Positions 32,661-40,854 of a DNA stretch of 64,000 nucleotides are shown piece after piece. Numbering within the stretch: the first letter of the stretch is position 1; every line of letters starts with the position of its first letter. Under the pieces are notes generated by a model. It was not told where the DNA came from and did not search any database. It saw nothing but the letters and a program-made list of their open reading frames with translations. The DNA is from Companilactobacillus musae (GTDB lineage: Bacteria; Bacillota; Bacilli; Lactobacillales; Lactobacillaceae). The translations under genes were made by a program, and so were the position numbers. Location of the stretch: the NCBI RefSeq assembly GCF_003967595.1, contig NZ_BIFW01000001.1, positions 124,001 through 188,000 of the forward strand. Direction: 5' to 3'.

Positions 32661-32675
32661 AATGTATTATGTAAT
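32646..32675 (+). promoter_or_regulatory. Promoter of the pfkB-EIIBCA operon
   Basis: TTTACA (32646-32651), 18 bases, TGTAAT (32670-32675). It overlaps the right half of the dyad. Confidence 0.5.
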
Positions 32676-32697
32676 TAAGAGATAGGGGGAAATGTAA

Positions 32698-33627
32698 ATG
32701 ATTTATACTTGTACCTTAAATCCAGCAATTGATTTATTTATTGAAACAGAACATTTGAAACCAGAAGTGGTCAATCGAACTAACAGTTATGACATCCAAC
32801 CCAATGGTAAAGGAGTTAACGTATCTTTTATTTTAAAACACTTAGGTGTAGATAATACAGCTTTAGGTGTTGGCGGAGGATTTACTAGCGACTTTATCGA
32901 AAAATCTTTACAAGCTAAAGGTATCACAACTGATTTTACTCATATTAATGAAATTTCGAGAATTAATGTTTTCACAAGGGTAGTTGAAACGGATACTGAG
33001 TATAAACAAGTCAACAATGGTCCAGAAGTTACCAAAGAAAAAGTCGCCGACTTATTAGAAAAGATTTCTAAATTAACATCTGATGATAAATTAGTTGTTT
33101 CGGGAAGCTTTTCAAAGGGTATTGTTCCTGCAACAATCATAAAAATATCTGAGATGGCGGAACAACAAGGTTTTGATTTAGTGATTGACACAAGTTATCC
33201 AGAAGTAGTTGATACAGTTAGTCATCATCCGTTTCTATTGAAACCTAACGATGAAGAATTATTATCTTGGTTTGACCAAGAAGATACTCATGATTTAGCA
33301 GTATTAGTTAAATATTCAAAGAAACTGTTAAATCAAGGGGCTCAAAATATTTTGTTATCAATCGGTAGCAAGGGAGCCTTGTTCGTTAATCAGGAACATA
33401 TTCTTTTTGGTAATGCACCCAAGATTAAAGTTGTTAATACTGCTTGTTCCGGCGATACAATGTTGGGAACTTTTCTTGCAGGAATGGAGCAACAGATGTC
33501 TTTTGAAGATAATCTCAAACGTAGTATCGCTGCAGCTAGTTCCACAGCTGCAACGTCTGGATTGACAGATTTTAGTGATGTTGATGAATTAATGAAACAA
33601 ATTAAGATAGAACAATTGGAGGGATAA
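32698..33627 (+). CDS. PfkB-family 1-phosphofructokinase/tagatose-6-phosphate kinase-like
   Basis: The 309-residue sugar-phosphate kinase opens MIYTCTLNPAIDLFIE and has NPNGKGVNVSFIL-like text at the substrate site (PNGKGVNVS). The usual catalytic VNSVGAGDSM motif reads VNTACSGDTMLG: the aspartate is kept, while the first glycine-rich turn is altered. It should phosphorylate the sugar-1- or 6-phosphate made by the EIIBCA permease encoded two bases downstream. Fructose-1-phosphate is likely, but a canonical FruK is present elsewhere (46343), so tagatose or another ketose is possible. Confidence 0.85.
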   Translation: MIYTCTLNPAIDLFIETEHLKPEVVNRTNSYDIQPNGKGVNVSFILKHLGVDNTALGVGGGFTSDFIEKSLQAKGITTDFTHINEISRINVFTRVVETDTEYKQVNNGPEVTKEKVADLLEKISKLTSDDKLVVSGSFSKGIVPATIIKISEMAEQQGFDLVIDTSYPEVVDTVSHHPFLLKPNDEELLSWFDQEDTHDLAVLVKYSKKLLNQGAQNILLSIGSKGALFVNQEHILFGNAPKIKVVNTACSGDTMLGTFLAGMEQQMSFEDNLKRSIAAASSTAATSGLTDFSDVDELMKQIKIEQLEG

Positions 33628-33629
33628 TT

Positions 33630-35543
33630 ATGGCAAAATATCAAGTTATTGCCGCAACTGGTTGTCCAACAGGAATTGCGCATACTTATATGGCCCAAGA
33701 AGCCTTAGAAGAGGCCGCTAAGAAACGTGGCATCTCTATTAAAGTGGAAACACACGGACAATCAGGAGTTGAACACGCCTTTACACAAACAGAGATTGAT
33801 CAGGCAGATGGTGTTATTATTGCTGCTGACAAGGATGTTGATATTGATCGTTTTGATGGTAAACGTTTGATCAACGTATCTGTAACCAAAGGAATGAAAG
33901 AACCAGATGAACTAATTGAAAAAATTTTAAATGATCAAAATGTGCCTGTATATCACAGCTCAGGTAGTGTATCTAAGAGTTCAGAAGAGGCTGATTTGAC
34001 GGGTTCATATTGGCATAAATTATATGTTTACTTGATGAACGGTGTTTCTCATATGTTGCCATTGGTCGTTGCTGGTGGTGTTCTAACGGCGGTATCGTTT
34101 TTCTGGGGTATTAACTCAGCTGATCCTAAGAGTGCCGAATATAATGCTTTGGCTGCCTTGCTGAATACTATTGGTGGTTTTGCCATGAACTTAATGGTAC
34201 CGGTTTTATGTGCATATATTGCTGAAGCAATTGGTAAAAGAACTGGATTGGTAATTGGCTTTGTAACCGGAATGATTGCTTACACAAATGGGACAGGATT
34301 TCTAGGTGGTATTTTAGGTGGATTCTTAGCCGGATATGTTGCCGTACTTTTGACGAAATTGTTTAAGAAACTTCCTAAATCTTTAGATGGTTTGAAATCA
34401 ATCTTCATATTCCCAGTATTAGGAGTTTTAGTTTCAGGTACGATTATGTGGTACATGTCAGTTCCTATGAAGGATCTTAATCAAGGAATGATGTCATTTT
34501 TAAAGAGCATGGAAAATTCCAGCCCAATTCTTTTAGGATTAATTGTAGGGATTATGTGTGCTGCTGATATGGGTGGCCCTATCAATAAAGCCGCTTATTT
34601 AACTGGTACAGCTTTATTAGCACAAGGTAATTACTTCTTTATGGCAGGAGTTTCTGCTGCATGTATTGCACCACCATTGGCAACAGGCTTTGCAGTTCTT
34701 TTCAATAAAAAAGCATATACAGCTAAAGAACGTAGTGCCGGTTATGTTAACTTCCTACTTGGTTCAACTCATATTACCGAAGGTGCAATACCTTTTGCCG
34801 CTAAAAATCCATTGTTAAATATTCCGTCATTTATGGTTGGATCAGCAATTGCAGCTATTCTTTCTTATGTAACTAGGATTTCCGTTCCAGCACCACATGG
34901 TGGCTTTATCGTCTTGCCATTAGTTAATAAACCATTCCTGTGGGTTCTCTGGATCGTGATTGGAGCTTTAGTTTCAGGATTCTTGCTATCAATTATTGCT
35001 GGACGTCAAAGTCGTCATGATGAAGTCGTTGCTACAACTGCTGGAAATGTAACAGCTGCTAATACTGAATCAGATACAGCCCCAGTAGCTCAAAATAATG
35101 ATTTAAGTGAAATCTTGAATGAAGATAATATTGCTTTGAATGTAAAGGCTTCATCTCGGGATGAATTGTTGCAATATTTAGCAGATTTTTCTAAAAAATT
35201 AGGTTACTCAACTGATTCCACGGCAGTTTATAAAAAGTATTTGGCCCGTGAATCAGAAAGTTCTACTGGTATGGAAAAAGGTATTGCCATTCCGCATGCT
35301 CAGGATAAATCAATTAAAGGTTCGGCTATGTTGATTGTTAAATTAGCTCAACCAGTTGAATGGAAAACCTTTGATGGTCAACCAGTTGATATTGTTATTT
35401 CTTTCTTGATCCCTGATGAAGATGATGGTAGTAGTCATTTGGAATACTTATCAAGCACTTCTAAGTTATTGATGCACAGTGAATTCGTTGACTCATTACG
35501 TCAAGCTCAGACTAAAGCTGAAATTTTAAAGCTATTTAAATAG
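33630..35543 (+). CDS. Fructose-family PTS EIIBCA permease
   Basis: The 637-residue protein has the order B-C-A. EIIB occupies about residues 1-100 with phospho-cysteine C12 in TGCPTGIAHTYMA. EIIC spans about 120-460 (membrane; ADMGGPINKAAY, THITEGAIPFAA, PAPHGG). After a Thr/Ala/Asn-rich linker, EIIA covers about 490-637 with phospho-histidine H556 in AIPHAQDK. It imports and phosphorylates a ketohexose-type sugar. It is transcribed with the preceding kinase and probably regulated by the divergent RpiR protein and CcpA. Confidence 0.9.
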   Translation: MAKYQVIAATGCPTGIAHTYMAQEALEEAAKKRGISIKVETHGQSGVEHAFTQTEIDQADGVIIAADKDVDIDRFDGKRLINVSVTKGMKEPDELIEKILNDQNVPVYHSSGSVSKSSEEADLTGSYWHKLYVYLMNGVSHMLPLVVAGGVLTAVSFFWGINSADPKSAEYNALAALLNTIGGFAMNLMVPVLCAYIAEAIGKRTGLVIGFVTGMIAYTNGTGFLGGILGGFLAGYVAVLLTKLFKKLPKSLDGLKSIFIFPVLGVLVSGTIMWYMSVPMKDLNQGMMSFLKSMENSSPILLGLIVGIMCAADMGGPINKAAYLTGTALLAQGNYFFMAGVSAACIAPPLATGFAVLFNKKAYTAKERSAGYVNFLLGSTHITEGAIPFAAKNPLLNIPSFMVGSAIAAILSYVTRISVPAPHGGFIVLPLVNKPFLWVLWIVIGALVSGFLLSIIAGRQSRHDEVVATTAGNVTAANTESDTAPVAQNNDLSEILNEDNIALNVKASSRDELLQYLADFSKKLGYSTDSTAVYKKYLARESESSTGMEKGIAIPHAQDKSIKGSAMLIVKLAQPVEWKTFDGQPVDIVISFLIPDEDDGSSHLEYLSSTSKLLMHSEFVDSLRQAQTKAEILKLFK

Positions 35544-35617
35544 TTGCTATTCTTTGCAACAATTTTATATAGTCAATATTAATTAAGGTGATTAAAGAAT
35601 TTCATCGTCTACAAAAG

Positions 35618-35695
35618 AAGAATAATAGTTATTAAGAAAACATTTAAGGTAATAAAATTACTTAAAAAATTTCTAATAGCTATTGTTCTTTTTTT
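35618..35695 (+). terminator. Long nested hairpin terminator/attenuator before the EIIA gene
   Basis: AAGAATAATAGTTATTAAG (from 35618) pairs with CTAATAGCTATTGTTCTT, an inner stem pairs TTTAAGGTAAT with ATTACTTAAA, and seven or more T follow. The stem is unusually long and sits between the PTS operon and a paralogous EIIA gene. Confidence 0.8.
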
Positions 35696-35740
35696 AGTGG
35701 GGAAGGTTATGATAAAAGTAATTAGATTGGAGGTAGACAG

Positions 35741-36304
35741 ATGTCATTTTGGCAAAAAATAAAAGATGCTTTTTATGGTCCCAAACGAGTAGACAAGTCG
35801 CAATATATTATTTCAACAAATGATAGTAATGTTCCCAATCAAAAACCTCGAGTTGATGTAATGAGTGATTTTACCGGTGTTTTACAAAAAGAAAATATTG
35901 TTGTTGGTGTTGAAGCGAGCACTCCAATTGAGGTTTTAAAATATTTGTCGCAATTAGCCGGAAAGTTAGATCCGCAAGTTGATATTCAAAACGTTTATGG
36001 TCAATATCTTTTAAGAGAGAAATCTTGTCCGACTGATTTAGGCGATGGAGTAGCTTTACCTCATGCTCAGATCGAATCGGTTTCAAAACTAAAAATGTTT
36101 ATTCTTAAATTAAATAGACCTATTAATTGGACTGATCATGAGAAAGTAAGTATCGTAATTTCTTTTTTGATTCCTGATCCAGAAAATAAATATCAACATG
36201 TTGCCTATATGTCAACAGTGGCAAGATTATTGTTAAGAAAAGGATTTAGTGAATCATTGAAAAAAGCTCAAGATCCAAGTGATATCCTAAAACTATTTAA
36301 ATAA
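35741..36304 (+). CDS. Stand-alone fructose-type EIIA with N-terminal extension
   Basis: This 187-residue protein is a paralogue of the EIIA domain of the preceding permease (both end in ILKLFK; SIVISFLIPDPEN against DIVISFLIPDEDD). The phospho-histidine is H108 in ALPHAQIES. It differs by an extra 40-residue N-terminus with a basic amphipathic start (MSFWQKIKDAFYGPKR). It may donate phosphate to the same permease or act as a regulatory EIIA. The ribosome site TTGGAGG is good. A long hairpin upstream suggests separate control. Confidence 0.83.
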   Translation: MSFWQKIKDAFYGPKRVDKSQYIISTNDSNVPNQKPRVDVMSDFTGVLQKENIVVGVEASTPIEVLKYLSQLAGKLDPQVDIQNVYGQYLLREKSCPTDLGDGVALPHAQIESVSKLKMFILKLNRPINWTDHEKVSIVISFLIPDPENKYQHVAYMSTVARLLLRKGFSESLKKAQDPSDILKLFK

Positions 36305-36406
36305 AAATTTATGATAATGCTTTTTTGATAAGTGTATTAAAAGAAAAGCTTTTATAATGTTATACTTTTATTTGTATTGACTAATGAAGAACATTGGAGG
36401 GGTAAT

Positions 36407-37111
36407 TTGATTGATGAATTAAGTGTTCTTACAGTAGTGACGAGACTTTTAGTTTCGGTTCTTTTTGCTGGCGTAATCGGAATCGATCGTGCTTACAAAC
36501 ATCGACCAGCAGGACTAAGAACACACGTGTTAGTTTGCTTAGGCGCTTGTATTATTGCAATGATTCAACAGAATATCGGATTTAATGCCCTTGAAATGGC
36601 ACGACAATACCCGCAATTAAAAGGTGTTTTAAGAGCTGATGATGCTCGTTTGATTGCGCAAGTAGTTAGTGGAATTGGTTTCTTAGGAGCTGGTACGATC
36701 ATTGTTGAACATCATTCAATTAGAGGCCTAACTACTGCAGCTAGTTTGTGGGTAGTGGCCTGTATCGGACTTGCAGTTGGTATGGGTGATTATATTATTG
36801 CGATTGCAGGATTCTTGGTGGTGTATGCAGTGTTAGGATTTTTAAAGAAAATTATTCGTATTAGCCCTGTGCGAAAATTAAAAATTGAATATCTGCATAA
36901 GGTTGACACGAAAAAATTTATTGATGATTACTTTAAGAAAAATAATATTACTGTTGAAGGCGTTAGATTCAGTGTCACTAAACGTGATAATGAGAAAGTC
37001 TATACTAATGTCTACTCGATTGATTTCGGTAAAAGTTTAGATTATGTCGATATTGTCGAGGGATTGTCAATGAATGATAATATTATTAAAGTGGAAACTA
37101 TAAATGTTTAA
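36407..37111 (+). CDS. MgtC/SapB-family membrane protein
   Basis: The 234-residue protein has four or five N-terminal membrane segments with MgtC signatures (GVIGIDRAYKHRPAGLRTHVLVCLG in sense; VVSGIGFLGAGTI; GLTTAASLWVVACIGLA). A soluble C-terminal domain of about 75 residues follows, ACT-like in size. MgtC proteins modulate magnesium homeostasis, membrane ATPase activity or cell-wall stress. The start is TTG 36407 six bases after GGAGG; the longer frame to 36377 has no ribosome site. TATAAT at 36353-36358 may be its -10. Confidence 0.87.
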   Translation: MIDELSVLTVVTRLLVSVLFAGVIGIDRAYKHRPAGLRTHVLVCLGACIIAMIQQNIGFNALEMARQYPQLKGVLRADDARLIAQVVSGIGFLGAGTIIVEHHSIRGLTTAASLWVVACIGLAVGMGDYIIAIAGFLVVYAVLGFLKKIIRISPVRKLKIEYLHKVDTKKFIDDYFKKNNITVEGVRFSVTKRDNEKVYTNVYSIDFGKSLDYVDIVEGLSMNDNIIKVETINV

Positions 37112-37114
37112 AAG

Positions 37115-37148
37115 AATATTCCTAAATTAGCGTTTAGGAGTATTTTTT
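37115..37148 (+). terminator. Terminator after the mgtC-like gene
   Basis: AATATTCCTAAA (37115-37126) pairs with TTTAGGAGTATT (37133-37144, one wobble), with six T. Confidence 0.82.
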
Positions 37149-37247
37149 ATTGGTCATTTTATAGAAATTTATTTAAATATTTAAATGGTCTAAATCAATT
37201 GCAATCTGTCTAGACCTTTGCTATCTTTGGACTATTGGGGGAATTAA

Positions 37248-37778
37248 ATGATAAGAAATTTACCGACCAGACTCTTTGTCGTGCTTTTATGTACACTGAT
37301 TTTGATGACAATCTATTTGTTTTTACCCAAAAACAGATTTGCCAGTAATATCTTGGAAGCCAAGATTAATATGGTTGATAAATCAAAACAAAAGACAGTC
37401 TCAGAATTTAGTGAGAAGCGTAAAAACTATTCTTATGTTTCGTTTGATAATCTATATGCCAATACTAGTCTTTACTATGGGACAAAGATTTATCAAAATG
37501 GACATATCAAAGATTTGGATATGGAACATAAATACTTATTAGTCGCTCTGGATGGGAATGATGAATCAAGAACCATAAAATTAAAATATAATCTTTCTGA
37601 TTTTGAACGTGGGGAGATGGATTTTCGAGAAAATGATCCAATAAAATTTTATGGACGCGTGTTAACGACAGATAGTTACGTTAATGAAAAGGGACGCGAT
37701 ATCATTCGACCTGTAATCTCAGCAGATTTTATTCAAACCAAAATAAATAAACAAGAGGCCAACAATGGTGTTATTTAG
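37248..37778 (+). CDS. Hypothetical membrane-anchored protein (176 aa)
   Basis: I do not recognise this protein. Residues 8-27 form one hydrophobic segment (FVVLLCTLILMTIYLFL) after a short basic start, so it is probably an N-terminal anchor with the rest outside. The outer part is polar with beta-like alternation (KYLLVALDGNDESRTIKLKYNL; DPIKFYGRVLTTDSYV), resembling a small OB-like domain (DNDPIKFYG-type loop), but this is a guess. A clear ribosome site (TTGGGGG) precedes ATG 37248. A 40-codon gene overlaps its end. Confidence 0.7.
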   Translation: MIRNLPTRLFVVLLCTLILMTIYLFLPKNRFASNILEAKINMVDKSKQKTVSEFSEKRKNYSYVSFDNLYANTSLYYGTKIYQNGHIKDLDMEHKYLLVALDGNDESRTIKLKYNLSDFERGEMDFRENDPIKFYGRVLTTDSYVNEKGRDIIRPVISADFIQTKINKQEANNGVI

Positions 37779-37887
37779 TGGTGTTTCAGATGATTACTTT
37801 GAGTATTTGATGTATCAGGAATTAATTGATCTGCGACGTGAAGAGAAGGGAACGGATTGTTTTTTTGATAATAAAAAATTCGAATAA
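37765..37887 (+). CDS. Small hypothetical protein (40 aa) overlapping the previous gene
   Basis: ATG 37765 opens a 40-codon frame (MVLFSGVSDDYFEYLMYQE, then LIDLRREEKGTD, ending NKKFE). It overlaps the preceding gene by 14 bases, with AGAGG seven bases upstream inside that gene. A terminator begins right at its stop codon. The overlap, ribosome site and terminator placement argue for a real, translationally coupled microprotein. It is acidic and soluble; function unknown. Confidence 0.6.
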   Translation: MVLFSGVSDDYFEYLMYQELIDLRREEKGTDCFFDNKKFE

Positions 37888-37888
37888 A

Positions 37889-37920
37889 AAAAGCCTAGAA
37901 CAAATTTGTTCTAGGCTTTT
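37889..37920. terminator. Bidirectional terminator
   Basis: AAGCCTAGAACAAA pairs perfectly with TTTGTTCTAGGCTT, flanked by A and T runs. It can serve both the 40-codon gene and the minus-strand 50-codon gene. Confidence 0.88.
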
Positions 37921-38007
37921 CCTTTATCAAAAGGGTTTTTGTTAAAGAAATAGTAAAAATAAATGGCATTCACTTACTTTAGAAGTGACATTATAAACAA
38001 GAGAAGT

Positions 38008-38160
38008 TTATTTTTTATCTTTAAGATTCTTTTGATCTTTTTCAGATTTTTTATCTGCAGAATCTACGCGTTTTACGTTTTCTTTTACATCATCGGGAAG
38101 AGAGGCAAACTTATCAAATAAACTGCCAAAATCACTTTCACGTTTCACTGTTAGGCCCAT
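38008..38160 (-). CDS. Small charged hypothetical protein (50 aa)
   Basis: On the minus strand an ATG at 38160 follows AAAGGGG with about ten bases between. The 50-residue product starts MGLTVKRESDFGSLFDKFA, then has a lysine/aspartate-rich tail (ADKKSEKDQKNLKDKK) likely to be disordered. It ends at TAA 38008. The next terminator downstream is bidirectional. Codon use looks coding and the ribosome site is strong. No family is recognised. Confidence 0.6.
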   Translation of the reverse strand: MGLTVKRESDFGSLFDKFASLPDDVKENVKRVDSADKKSEKDQKNLKDKK

Positions 38161-38254
38161 CGGTATCAGCCCCTTTCAGTTATCTTTATAATTAAATACA
38201 TTATAAATCCTTCTGAGAAAAATAACAATTCTTTACTCAATATTTTTGATTAAA

Positions 38255-38815
38255 TTAATCGATGGCTTGGATCTTACCTGTAGCAATTGGGAGTGTGACA
38301 TGTGCATCATAACTACCGACTTCACCGGCAACGGTGCTTGGTAGATTCAATTCTTCAGGGACACCATGTACATAAATCACTCTTTTATCTAGTTCCAAGT
38401 CGTCTGTTCCGAAAACTTTTTTGAATTTTTTTTGAAGTTGATCTAATGGCACATCAATTTCGTAAGCAAAGTAACCATTGTCATCTGAAACTGGATAGTT
38501 GTCGTTAGGAATGTTCATCTCGTGTGGTGCGTTATCAAAGGGAACCATGGTTGTACCAGAAACAATTTCAGTTTCAGGTAAATCAACTAGACCATCTTGA
38601 TTGAGGTCTTGTTTCATTGTAGCAATTTGAGCATCTTTGCCATCAGGAAAACCGTGGAAATGTTCCCAGTGTTGGGTATTCTTAGGAGTATCGAACATTT
38701 CTATTTTAATATGTAGTCTATCATTATTTTGAATAAATTCAGCGGTCCCGTGAGCGCTTGTACCAATGAAATCCTCGTTTAAGGGTACGATATTAGCAAT
38801 GTATTTTTTTGTCAT
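38255..38815 (-). CDS. CHRD/Cu-Zn SOD-like conserved hypothetical protein
   Basis: The 186-residue protein has no signal peptide. The histidine-rich stretch HWEHFHGFPDG (about residues 48-58), a SAHGTAEF opening and a C-terminal GEVGSYDAHVTLPIA are reminiscent of CHRD or Cu/Zn-SOD-like beta proteins. The segment DLNQDGLVDLPE fits the EF-hand/dockerin calcium loop DxNxDGxxDxxE. I see no close enzyme family. It may bind metal or calcium in the cytosol. It stands alone with GGAGAACG before ATG and is divergent from uvrC. Confidence 0.65.
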   Translation of the reverse strand: MTKKYIANIVPLNEDFIGTSAHGTAEFIQNNDRLHIKIEMFDTPKNTQHWEHFHGFPDGKDAQIATMKQDLNQDGLVDLPETEIVSGTTMVPFDNAPHEMNIPNDNYPVSDDNGYFAYEIDVPLDQLQKKFKKVFGTDDLELDKRVIYVHGVPEELNLPSTVAGEVGSYDAHVTLPIATGKIQAID

Positions 38816-38855
38816 AAGTCGTTCTCCTTTATTAATTGTAAACTATTTAATTTTG

Positions 38856-38869
38856 TACAATCTATTGTA
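38856..38869. promoter_or_regulatory. Palindrome upstream of the CHRD-like gene
   Basis: TACAATCTATTGTA is a perfect dyad (six-base arms, two-base centre) about 40 bases before the minus-strand ATG, where a repressor site would lie. Confidence 0.4.
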
Positions 38870-38953
38870 AAACGTTTTTTAATAAAGTCAAGTAATGATT
38901 CATCGTAATAAGGGGTTAAAAAAAGTATAATAGAACATATGGTTGCATTTAAT

Positions 38954-38981
38954 TTGACAATTAATGAACTTAAATTAGTAT
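38954..38981 (+). promoter_or_regulatory. Promoter of uvrC
   Basis: TTGACA (38954-38959), 16 bases, TAGTAT (38976-38981), 40 bases before the TTG start. Confidence 0.6.
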
Positions 38982-39020
38982 TAAATAAGTTTAGATCTAT
39001 TGAAGAGGGAGGGATATTTG

Positions 39021-40838
39021 TTGGCAACTGAATATCTTGAACATAAATTAAGCCTTTTGCCACCGCGCCCGGGATGTTATCTGATGAAAGATATCAATTC
39101 TAAGATTATTTATGTCGGTAAAGCTAAAAATTTAAAAAATCGTGTTCGTTCATATTTTAAAAGTTCCCACGAAGGGAAAACTGCCCGTTTAGTTTCTGAG
39201 ATTCGTGACTTTGAAACTATCATTACTTCTAATGATAAAGAAGCTTTTTTGTTGGAAATAACTTTGATTCAAAAACATCAGCCTTATTACAATATTAAAT
39301 TGAAACGAGGAACTGGTTATCCATACATTAAGATTACTAATGAACGTGATCCCAAAATGGAAATCACTGGATTGATCAAAAAAGATGGTGCTTATTATTT
39401 TGGACCATATCCTAATGTATGGGCAGCTTCCAATACATTGAATTTTTTACAAAAAGTCTATCCTTTAAGAAGATGTCAAGGAAACTTAGGGCGGCCTTGT
39501 TTGTATTATCATATGGGGCAGTGTTTGGGGGCTTGTTTTCAAACCGTTCCTAAAGAAAAGTATGATGTTCAGATTGAAAAAATCAAAAAATTTCTAGGCG
39601 GTAATGTTGGTGAAGTTAAGCACCAATTGGAAAACCGTATGGAAAAAGCATCAGAAAAAATGGAATTTGAAAGAGCAGCAGAATTACGTGACCAAATTAA
39701 ATATATTGAAACTACTGTTGAGAAACAAAAGATTATTTCAAATGATAGTACACCGCGAGATATTTTTAATTATTATGTTGAAAAAGGCTGGATTTCGATT
39801 CAAATCTTCTTTATTCGTCAGGCACGTTTAATGAAACGTGAAAAGAAAGTTTTTGCATGTATCAATACTCCTGAAGAAGAGTTATCGACTTTTATTTTGC
39901 AATTTTATAATCGTCGTAATCAAGTTTTACCTAAGGAAATTTTGGTGCCGGATAATTTAGATAAAGATACCTTATCGCAAGTGTTAAATATCCCCTTTAG
40001 AACTCCTCAACGTGGTCAGAAAAAAGATTTAATGGATATGGCAGCGGAGAACTCGAAATTGGTTTTGCAAGAAAAATTCCGTTTGATGGAGTTGGATAAT
40101 CGTCAAACTTATGGTGCTCAAAAACAAATTTTTGAAGCCTTAGATTTGCCATATGGACATGTCATTGAATCCTTTGATCATTCACACATTCAAGGAACAA
40201 ATCCGGTTTCAGCTATGGTCATGTTTAAAGATGGTCGACCTGAAAAAAGTGGTTATCGAAAATATAAAATAAAAGGTGAAGTTGAACATCAATCAGGAGC
40301 TGATGAAGCGGCTAATACTCGAGAAGTTATTTATCGGCGTTATTCGAGGTTAATTAAAGAAAATGATTCCTTGCCAGATTTAATTTTGATGGATGGTGGT
40401 ATCATTGAATTGCGTGCTGTAATGGATGTTCTGAACAATGAGTTAGGAATAGACATTCCTGTGGCTGGAATGGTTAAAGATGATCATCATAATACTTCGC
40501 ATTTGATTGTTGGTGAAGATGGATTAGAAGTGCCATTGGACCGTAAGAGTCAAGGATTCTATTTATTACAACGAATTCAAGATGAAGTGCACCGTTTTGC
40601 TATTACATTCCATCGTAAAACAAGAAGTAAAAATGCTTTGTCGTCACAGTTGGACAATATTCAAGGGGTTGGTCCTAAGATTAGGACTAAGCTATTGAAG
40701 AAGTTTGGCTCAGTTAAGAAAATGAAAGAAGCATCGATAGATCAACTAACAGAGATGGGCATTCCTAAGACGACAGCTCAGACAATTAAAATTACGTTAG
40801 CAAGTACGGATTTCCATAAGAAATATCATAAAGGTTAA
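39021..40838 (+). CDS. uvrC: Excinuclease ABC subunit C
   Basis: The 605-residue nuclease makes both incisions in nucleotide excision repair. The GIY-YIG domain is at the N-terminus (PGCYLMKD, IIYVGKAKNLKNRV). A cysteine-rich LRRCQ...RPCLYYHMGQCLGAC region and the UVR UvrB-binding helix (about 200-235) come next. An RNase H-like endonuclease domain with SFDHSHIQG and LMDGG follows, then a C-terminal helix-hairpin-helix pair (IQGVGPKIRTKLL). The start is TTG 39021 seven bases after AGGGAGGG, giving MATEYLEHKL. map follows 16 bases downstream. Confidence 0.95.
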   Translation: MATEYLEHKLSLLPPRPGCYLMKDINSKIIYVGKAKNLKNRVRSYFKSSHEGKTARLVSEIRDFETIITSNDKEAFLLEITLIQKHQPYYNIKLKRGTGYPYIKITNERDPKMEITGLIKKDGAYYFGPYPNVWAASNTLNFLQKVYPLRRCQGNLGRPCLYYHMGQCLGACFQTVPKEKYDVQIEKIKKFLGGNVGEVKHQLENRMEKASEKMEFERAAELRDQIKYIETTVEKQKIISNDSTPRDIFNYYVEKGWISIQIFFIRQARLMKREKKVFACINTPEEELSTFILQFYNRRNQVLPKEILVPDNLDKDTLSQVLNIPFRTPQRGQKKDLMDMAAENSKLVLQEKFRLMELDNRQTYGAQKQIFEALDLPYGHVIESFDHSHIQGTNPVSAMVMFKDGRPEKSGYRKYKIKGEVEHQSGADEAANTREVIYRRYSRLIKENDSLPDLILMDGGIIELRAVMDVLNNELGIDIPVAGMVKDDHHNTSHLIVGEDGLEVPLDRKSQGFYLLQRIQDEVHRFAITFHRKTRSKNALSSQLDNIQGVGPKIRTKLLKKFGSVKKMKEASIDQLTEMGIPKTTAQTIKITLASTDFHKKYHKG

Positions 40839-40854
40839 AATTGGGGGATATTGT

